NCBI RefSeq assembly: GCF_036226665.1
Contig: NZ_CP109007.1
Location: 3,884,501 to 3,948,500 of the forward strand
From: Streptomyces sp. NBC_00691
Lineage (GTDB): Bacteria > Actinomycetota > Actinomycetes > Streptomycetales > Streptomycetaceae
Direction of reading: 5' to 3'
Length of the DNA: 64,000 bases
Part shown: positions 59,035 to 64,000 of the stretch, piece after piece
How the letters are laid out: each line of letters begins with the position of its first letter
Numbering within the stretch: position 1 is the stretch's first letter
Notes under the pieces: model-generated
What the model was told of the DNA's origin: nothing
The model's input: the letters and a program-made list of their open reading frames with translations, nothing else
Databases searched by the model: none
Translations under genes and position numbers: made by a program

Positions 59035-60515
59035 CCGGCAAGCTGTACGGCGTCGGGCTCGGCCCCGGCGACCCGGACCTGATGACGGTGGCCGCCGTGA
59101 AGGCCATCGCCGCCGCCGACGTGATCGCGTACCACTCGGCCCGCCACGGCCGGTCCATCGCGCGCTCGATCGCCGCCGAGCACCTCCGTGACAACCACAT
59201 CGAGGAGCGGCTCATGTATCCGCTCACGGTGGAGACCACGGACCACCCGGGCGGCTACCGGGGCGCCCTGAACGACTTCTACGAGGAGGCGGCGGCCCGC
59301 CTCGCCGCACACCTCGACGCCGGCCGCACCGTCGCCGTCCTGGCCGAGGGCGACCCGCTGTTCTACGGCTCGTACCAGCACATGCACAAGCGGCTCGCGG
59401 ACCGCTACGACACCACCGTCATCCCCGGCGTCACCTCGGTGTCCGCCGCCGCCGCCCGGCTCGGCGAGCCGCTGTGCGAGGCGGAGGAGGTCCTCACGAT
59501 CATCCCCGGCACCCTGCCGGAGGACGAGTTGACGGCCCGTCTCGCGGGCACCGACTCGGCGGTCGTGATGAAGCTCGGCCGCACCTTCCCCACCGTGAAG
59601 CGGGCCCTGGAGAGGGCCGGCCGGCTCGACGACGCCCGGTACGTGGAGCGGGCGTTCATGGCGGGCGAGCGGACCGGCGACCTCGTGGACGTCGACCCCG
59701 GGTCCGTCCCGTACTTCTCCGTCGCCGTGCTGCCCTCCCGTATCGACCGCGAACCCGCCGTACGCGAGCGGGGCGAGGTCGTCGTGGTCGGCACCGGCCC
59801 GGCCGGCGCGCCCTGGCTCACCCCGGAGTCGCGCGGCGCCCTCGTCAACGCCGACGTCCTCGTCGGCTACACCACCTACCTGGACCGGGTGCCGGTGCTC
59901 CGCCCCGGGCAGATCCGGCACGGCTCGGACAACAAGGTGGAGTCCGAGCGCGCCGAGTTCGCCCTCGACCTGGCCCGCCGCGGCCACCGGGTCGCGGTCG
60001 TCTCCGGCGGCGACCCGGGCGTCTTCGCGATGGCCACGGCCGTCCTGGAGGTCGCCTGCGAGCCGGAGTACGCCGACGTGCCCGTACGGGTCCTCCCCGG
60101 GGTGACCGCCGCCAACGCGGCCGCAGCCGCCGCGGGCGCCCCCCTCGGCCACGACTACGCGACGATCTCGCTCTCCGACCGCCTCAAGCCCTGGGACGTC
60201 ATCGAGGCCCGGCTGCGCGCCGCGGCCGCCGCCGATCTGGTCCTCGCGCTCTACAACCCGGGGTCGAAGTCCCGTACGCACCAGGTGGCCGCCGCCCGCG
60301 ACCTCCTGCTCGGCCTCCGGTCGCCCGAGACCCCGGTGGTCGTCGCCCGGGACGTCGGCGGCCCCGAGCAGTCGGTGCGGGTGGTGACGCTGAAGACCCT
60401 GGAGCCGTCCGAGGTCGACATGCGCACCCTGCTGCTCGTCGGTTCCTCGCAGACGCGGGCGGTCGAGCGGGCCGACGGCCGGACGATCACGTGGACGCCG
60501 CGCCGCTACGGCTAG
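59031..60515 (+). CDS. cobIJ: Fused precorrin-2 C20- and precorrin-3B C17-methyltransferase (CobI-CobJ)
   Basis: 494 residues from the GTG at 59031. The N-terminal half (1-about 245) is CobI: GVGLGPGDPDLMTVAAVKAI, LAEGDPLFYGSYQHM. The C-terminal half is CobJ: VVVGTGPAGAPWLTPESR, SGGDPGVFAMATAV, ALYNPGSKSRTHQ. Both are SAM-dependent tetrapyrrole methylases; the fusion is common in actinomycetes. It is the last gene of the cobG-cobH-cobIJ unit. Confidence 0.95.
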   Translation: MTGKLYGVGLGPGDPDLMTVAAVKAIAAADVIAYHSARHGRSIARSIAAEHLRDNHIEERLMYPLTVETTDHPGGYRGALNDFYEEAAARLAAHLDAGRTVAVLAEGDPLFYGSYQHMHKRLADRYDTTVIPGVTSVSAAAARLGEPLCEAEEVLTIIPGTLPEDELTARLAGTDSAVVMKLGRTFPTVKRALERAGRLDDARYVERAFMAGERTGDLVDVDPGSVPYFSVAVLPSRIDREPAVRERGEVVVVGTGPAGAPWLTPESRGALVNADVLVGYTTYLDRVPVLRPGQIRHGSDNKVESERAEFALDLARRGHRVAVVSGGDPGVFAMATAVLEVACEPEYADVPVRVLPGVTAANAAAAAAGAPLGHDYATISLSDRLKPWDVIEARLRAAAAADLVLALYNPGSKSRTHQVAAARDLLLGLRSPETPVVVARDVGGPEQSVRVVTLKTLEPSEVDMRTLLLVGSSQTRAVERADGRTITWTPRRYG

Positions 60516-60528
60516 AACGCGGCGGGCC

Positions 60529-62094
60529 CTACTGCCGGGTGAAGGTGCCGAGACCCTGCTCGTCCAGGTACTCGACGCGGACGGTCCTGCCGTCGGGGGA
60601 GAACGTGACGGCGGTGGGACCGACGGCGTTCTCCCCGCGCGTCGCGAAGCTGAACGTGTCGCCGTCGTAGTGGGTGAGCTTGTACGACTGGGGCTCCGGC
60701 CCCAGTCGCAGGACCAGCCCGCCGTTCTCCTCCGCCACCGTCAGACGGCCGTAGTAGTCGTTGTCGTACGTGCCGGTGTAGGCGCTGTCCGCCTTGGCGG
60801 GCGTCGCGTCGGCCGGCGGCTTCGCGAAGTCCGTGGCCGAAAGGCCGGCCTCCGCCTCCTGCTCGTACAGGGCGTTGACGATCGGCAGCCAGTCCCGGCT
60901 CGGCTTCCCGTCCTGCGCGGTGTCGAAGAAGTCGAGGGCGACGGCGTCGGCGACGCCGACCGGCGCGCCGTTGGTGAGGACGACGATGCCGAGCTGCTCG
61001 CCCGGCAGCATCGTGACGTTGGTGTGCGCGCCTTCGGCGAACGCGCCGGTGTGCGAGAGACGCAGCCGGCCCTCGTCGTCGTACGACACGTTCCAGCCGA
61101 GTCCGTAGAAGCCGGTCCGCGCGGCGGGCGCGTGCGCCGGGTTGGCGACGGACTCGGGGTGATGAGTGAGGACGAGGGCGTCCTCGTCGATGATCCGGCG
61201 CCCGCCGAGCGAGCCGTCGGCCAGCTGGAGCCGCAGCCAGGTCGCCATGTCGGAGGCCGAGGAACTCACCCCGCCCGCGGGGGACTGGGCGTCCGGGTCC
61301 CGCACGAACTGCGCCTTCCAGGTCCCGTCGGGCTGCTTGACGTGCCCGTGGGCCCGGTCGGGGTTCGAGACGAAGTCCTGGAAGCGGGAACTGGTGTCGT
61401 TCATCCCGGCGGGCTTGTACAGGGTGTCCTCGGCGAGCTTCGCCCAGGGCACGCCCTTCTGCGCGGCGACGGACTCGGCGGCCGCCGTCAGGCCGAAGTT
61501 GGTGTACGCGTAGCTCGCGCGGAACGGCGCGAGGGGCTCGTACCGCAGGTGGGACAGGATGTAGTCCTGGTCGTAGCCGAGGTCCTCCAGCAGGTCGCCC
61601 GCGTGGTCGGGGAGGCCGCTGCGGTGCGAGAACAGGTCGGCGACGGTCACGTGGTCGGTCACCCACGGGTCCTTCACGCGGAACTCGGGGAGTTCGGGGT
61701 TCACCGGCTTCTGCCAGCCCTCCACGCCGACCGTTCCGGCGACGACGGTGGAGGCGATCGGCTTCGACACGGAGGCCAGCTGGAAGACGGTGTCGGCGTC
61801 GACCCTGCCGTCCTTGCCGACCTCACGGACGCCGTATCCCTTGAGGTGGACGACCTTGTCCTTGTACACGACGGCGACGGAGACCCCGGGCACCCCGGTC
61901 TTCCGCATCAGCTCCGCGACGCTCGGATCGAGCCGGGCGACGGCCCGGTCCACGTCCGCCCGGTCGAGCTGGGGCGGCGGCTGGGCCGGGGGCGGCTCGG
62001 GCGTCGGTGTCGGGGTCGGACCGGTCCCGGCGAGGGAACCCATGCCCAGCACGGACACGATTCCAGCGGTGACCAGCCATCGGACGGTAACCAC
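60529..62094 (-). CDS. Secreted serine hydrolase of the beta-lactamase / DD-peptidase fold
   Basis: 521 residues, GTG start at 62094. A signal peptide (about 1-23) and Pro/Thr linker are followed by the class C-like domain: SVSK (SxxK, nucleophile Ser), YAYTNF (YxN), and an H-T-G box (LSHTGAFAEG). A C-terminal lipocalin-like domain (about 425-521) follows. It lies convergent to cobIJ and among cobalamin genes without a clear link. Esterase, aminopeptidase or carboxypeptidase activity are all possible. Confidence 0.9.
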   Translation of the reverse strand: MVTVRWLVTAGIVSVLGMGSLAGTGPTPTPTPEPPPAQPPPQLDRADVDRAVARLDPSVAELMRKTGVPGVSVAVVYKDKVVHLKGYGVREVGKDGRVDADTVFQLASVSKPIASTVVAGTVGVEGWQKPVNPELPEFRVKDPWVTDHVTVADLFSHRSGLPDHAGDLLEDLGYDQDYILSHLRYEPLAPFRASYAYTNFGLTAAAESVAAQKGVPWAKLAEDTLYKPAGMNDTSSRFQDFVSNPDRAHGHVKQPDGTWKAQFVRDPDAQSPAGGVSSSASDMATWLRLQLADGSLGGRRIIDEDALVLTHHPESVANPAHAPAARTGFYGLGWNVSYDDEGRLRLSHTGAFAEGAHTNVTMLPGEQLGIVVLTNGAPVGVADAVALDFFDTAQDGKPSRDWLPIVNALYEQEAEAGLSATDFAKPPADATPAKADSAYTGTYDNDYYGRLTVAEENGGLVLRLGPEPQSYKLTHYDGDTFSFATRGENAVGPTAVTFSPDGRTVRVEYLDEQGLGTFTRQ

Positions 62095-62192
62095 GCTTCC
62101 ATTGAACGCCCGCCCGGGTCCGCTGTCGCGCGGGAGGAACGGGGCCCGGGCGGGGCCGGGACTCCCACTGCCCGACTCCGGCCGGCAGGAGG

Positions 62193-62217
62193 CGGGGGCG
62201 TGTCGACGACGCCCCCG
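62193..62217 (-). terminator. Terminator of cobK
   Basis: A 9-bp perfect stem (CGGGGGCGT/ACGCCCCCG) with a 7-nt loop 3 nt after the cobK stop codon. Confidence 0.7.
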
Positions 62218-62220
62218 TCC

Positions 62221-62952
62221 TCACGTGAGGCGCGACCGCACCCACATCGCGGCCTCCCCGGGGGTCGCCGCCACCGGCACGCCCTCCGGGACCTGGGGGC
62301 GGCGGACGACGACGACCGGGAGGCCCGCCTCACGGGCCGCGGTCAGTTTCGGGGCGGTCGCCGCGCCGCCGCTGTCCTTGGTCACCACGACGTCGATCCG
62401 GTGGCGGGCGAGGATCTCCCGCTCGCCCTCCAGGGTGAACGGCCCCCGGTCGAGGAGGACCTCAGCTCGGGCCGGCACCGGGGCCTCCGGGGCGTCCACC
62501 GAGCGGACCAGGAACCACTCCGGACGGCCCGCGAAGGCCGCGAGGCCCATCCGGCCGGTCGTCAGGAACACCCGGTCGCCGAGGCCGTCGAGAGCCCCGG
62601 CCGCCGCCTCCAGGGACGCCACGGAACGCCAGTCGTCGCCCTCCCCCGGGACCCAGCCTGGGCGGCGCAGCGCCAGCAGGGGAACATGGGCGGTGGCGGC
62701 CGCCCGGGCCGCGTTGAAGCTGATCCGCTCGGCGAAGGGATGCGTGGCGTCGATGACCGCGTCCACGGCGTGCCCGCCGATCCACTCCACGAGCCCGTCG
62801 ACCCCGCCGAACCCGCCGATCCGGACCTCGCCCTCGGGCAGCCGGGGGCTCGCCACCCGCCCCGCGAGGGAGCTGGTGACCCGGGCCTCGGCGTGCAGCA
62901 GTCCCGCCAGGGCGCGGGCCTCGGTGGTCCCCCCGAGAATGAGTATGTGCAC
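62221..62952 (-). CDS. cobK: Precorrin-6A reductase CobK
   Basis: 243 residues. ILILGGTTEARALAGLLHAE at the N-terminus, DATHPFAERISFNAARAA, LTTGRMGLAAF and DVVVTKDSGGAATAPKLTAA are conserved in the family. It uses NADPH to reduce precorrin-6A. GTG start (62950-62952), AGAGG about 8 nt ahead. Divergent from cbiD with only 12 bp between the two start codons. Confidence 0.95.
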   Translation of the reverse strand: MHILILGGTTEARALAGLLHAEARVTSSLAGRVASPRLPEGEVRIGGFGGVDGLVEWIGGHAVDAVIDATHPFAERISFNAARAAATAHVPLLALRRPGWVPGEGDDWRSVASLEAAAGALDGLGDRVFLTTGRMGLAAFAGRPEWFLVRSVDAPEAPVPARAEVLLDRGPFTLEGEREILARHRIDVVVTKDSGGAATAPKLTAAREAGLPVVVVRRPQVPEGVPVAATPGEAAMWVRSRLT

Positions 62953-62964
62953 AGGAGCCTCTTC

Positions 62965-64000
62965 GTGACTTCAGGCGGCGGGCGTGAGGCCCAACTCAAG
63001 CACACGGGTCTCCGCCCGGGCTGGACGACGGGCGCCTGCGCGACGGCGGCCACAACGGCCGCGTACACGGCGCTCCTGACCGGCGATTTCCCCGACCCGG
63101 TGACCGTCACGCTGCCGAAGGGGCAGACGCCGTCCTTCGCGCTCACGGCGGAGTCCCTCGGCGCCGGTACGGCCATGGCCGCCGTGACCAAGGACGCGGG
63201 CGACGACCCGGACGTCACGCACGGCGCCGTGATCCGCTCGACGGTACGGCTCCTGCCGGCCGGCTCGGGCGTCGTCTTCCGGGCCGGTGAGGGCGTCGGT
63301 ACGGTCACGCTGCCGGGCCTGCCCCTGGAGGTCGGCGAACCGGCGATCAACCCGGTGCCCCGGCAGCTGATGCGGGAGCACGTGGCGGAGGTCGCGGCCC
63401 GGCACGGCGGGAGCGGCGACGTCGAGATCACCGTCTCCGTCGACGACGGCGCCGAGATCGCCCGCTCCACCTGGAACCCCCGGATCGGCATCCTGGGCGG
63501 CCTGTCGATCCTCGGCACGACGGGGGTCGTGGTCCCCTACTCGTGCTCGGCGTGGATCGACTCGATCCGCCGGGGCGTCGACGTGGCCCGTGCGGGCGGT
63601 CTGACGCACGTGGCGGGCTGCACGGGCTCGACGTCCGAGCGGACGGTCGCGGGCCTCTACGAGCTGCCGGAGATCGCGCTCCTCGACATGGGCGACTTCG
63701 CGGGCGCGGTCCTCAAGTACATCCGCCGGCACCCCGTCGACCGCCTCACGATCTGCGGCGGCTTCGCCAAGCTCTCCAAGCTGGCCGCCGGCCACCTGGA
63801 CCTCCACTCGGCCCGCTCCCAGGTCGACAAGGGCTTCCTGGCGGAGCTGGCCCGCACGGGCGGCGCCTCCGAGGCCCTCGCCGCGGAGATCGCCGAGGCC
63901 AACACGGGACTCGCCGCGCTCCGCCTCTGCGAGGCCGCGGGCGTGCCCCTCGGCGACCTCGTCGCCGCCCGCGCCCGCGACGAGTCCCTCGCGGTCCTGC
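62965..64000 (+). CDS. cbiD: Cobalt-precorrin-5B C1-methyltransferase CbiD (3' end beyond the window)
   Basis: At least 345 residues; the frame is open to the window end. LRPGWTTGACATAATTAA is the classic CbiD start, with STWNPRIGILGGLSILGTTG, SCSAWIDSIRRGVDVAR and GGFAKLSKLAAGHLDLHSAR downstream. GTG start with AGGAG 5-9 nt ahead. CbiD belongs to the anaerobic route in most bacteria; with CobG present here it likely does the CobF step. Confidence 0.93.
   Translation, partial: MTSGGGREAQLKHTGLRPGWTTGACATAATTAAYTALLTGDFPDPVTVTLPKGQTPSFALTAESLGAGTAMAAVTKDAGDDPDVTHGAVIRSTVRLLPAGSGVVFRAGEGVGTVTLPGLPLEVGEPAINPVPRQLMREHVAEVAARHGGSGDVEITVSVDDGAEIARSTWNPRIGILGGLSILGTTGVVVPYSCSAWIDSIRRGVDVARAGGLTHVAGCTGSTSERTVAGLYELPEIALLDMGDFAGAVLKYIRRHPVDRLTICGGFAKLSKLAAGHLDLHSARSQVDKGFLAELARTGGASEALAAEIAEANTGLAALRLCEAAGVPLGDLVAARARDESLAVL

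Overview
The window is chromosomal DNA of a Streptomyces or very close actinomycete. GC content is very high, GTG starts are common and several mRNAs look leaderless. The gene set is typical of the genus: the dnaK-grpE-dnaJ-hspR operon with HspR (HAIR) operators, clpB, dcd, a tRNA-Gly without encoded CCA, CspA paralogues, ECF41 sigma factors with SnoaL-like tails, and an aerobic-type cobalamin cluster behind a B12 riboswitch. The gene order recalls the central part of the S. coelicolor chromosome, from memory only.

Layout. 0-2 kb: a type II toxin-antitoxin pair behind a 31-bp perfect palindrome, then a decayed membrane-protein gene. 2-13 kb: protein quality control (clpB; dnaK-grpE-dnaJ-hspR). 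Between them lie a PPOX oxidoreductase, an unusual cassette (secreted peptide with four EPSWE repeats, a degenerate Rieske-like protein, a divergent LuxR-type regulator) and an unknown gene. 13-19.3 kb: a short sugar transferase, a large membrane Fe-S oxidoreductase, secreted and membrane proteins, a phosphoribosyltransferase, dcd, a zinc-ribbon protein and tRNA-Gly(CCC).

19.3-31 kb: a region punctuated by copies of the tRNA-Gly 3' end (19.3, 29.1 and 30.9 kb, plus a weak one at 28.1 kb). The three good copies are each followed by a related terminator hairpin, which suggests remnants of site-specific integration. Inside are a two-component system, a permease remnant, cspA, a DEAD-box helicase whose Shine-Dalgarno lies in a hairpin, a CBS protein, a conserved 119-aa unknown, a MerR-type regulator behind a long leader, a hemolysin III protein, and a TetR/hydrolase pair lying exactly between the last two tRNA fragments.

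31-53 kb: accessory metabolism and regulation. It holds an M23 peptidase, an alkyl sulfatase, two ECF41 sigma factors with an FAD oxidoreductase and a small membrane protein, two TetR or AraC controlled units (with visible operators), a second cspA locus paralogous to the first, a metallo-beta-lactamase fold protein, a GlxA-type AraC regulator, an APC permease translationally coupled to a one-TM protein, a D-2-hydroxyacid dehydrogenase, a GntR/DUF1648 pair and a hydrolase.

53-64 kb: cobalamin (corrin ring) biosynthesis. cobN sits behind a B12 riboswitch; divergent cobG-cobH-cobIJ form an overlapping operon; cobK and cbiD are divergent with 12 bp between their starts, and cbiD runs off the window. 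A serine hydrolase is inserted among them. The set joins aerobic-route enzymes (CobG, CobN) with CbiD, which probably stands in for CobF.
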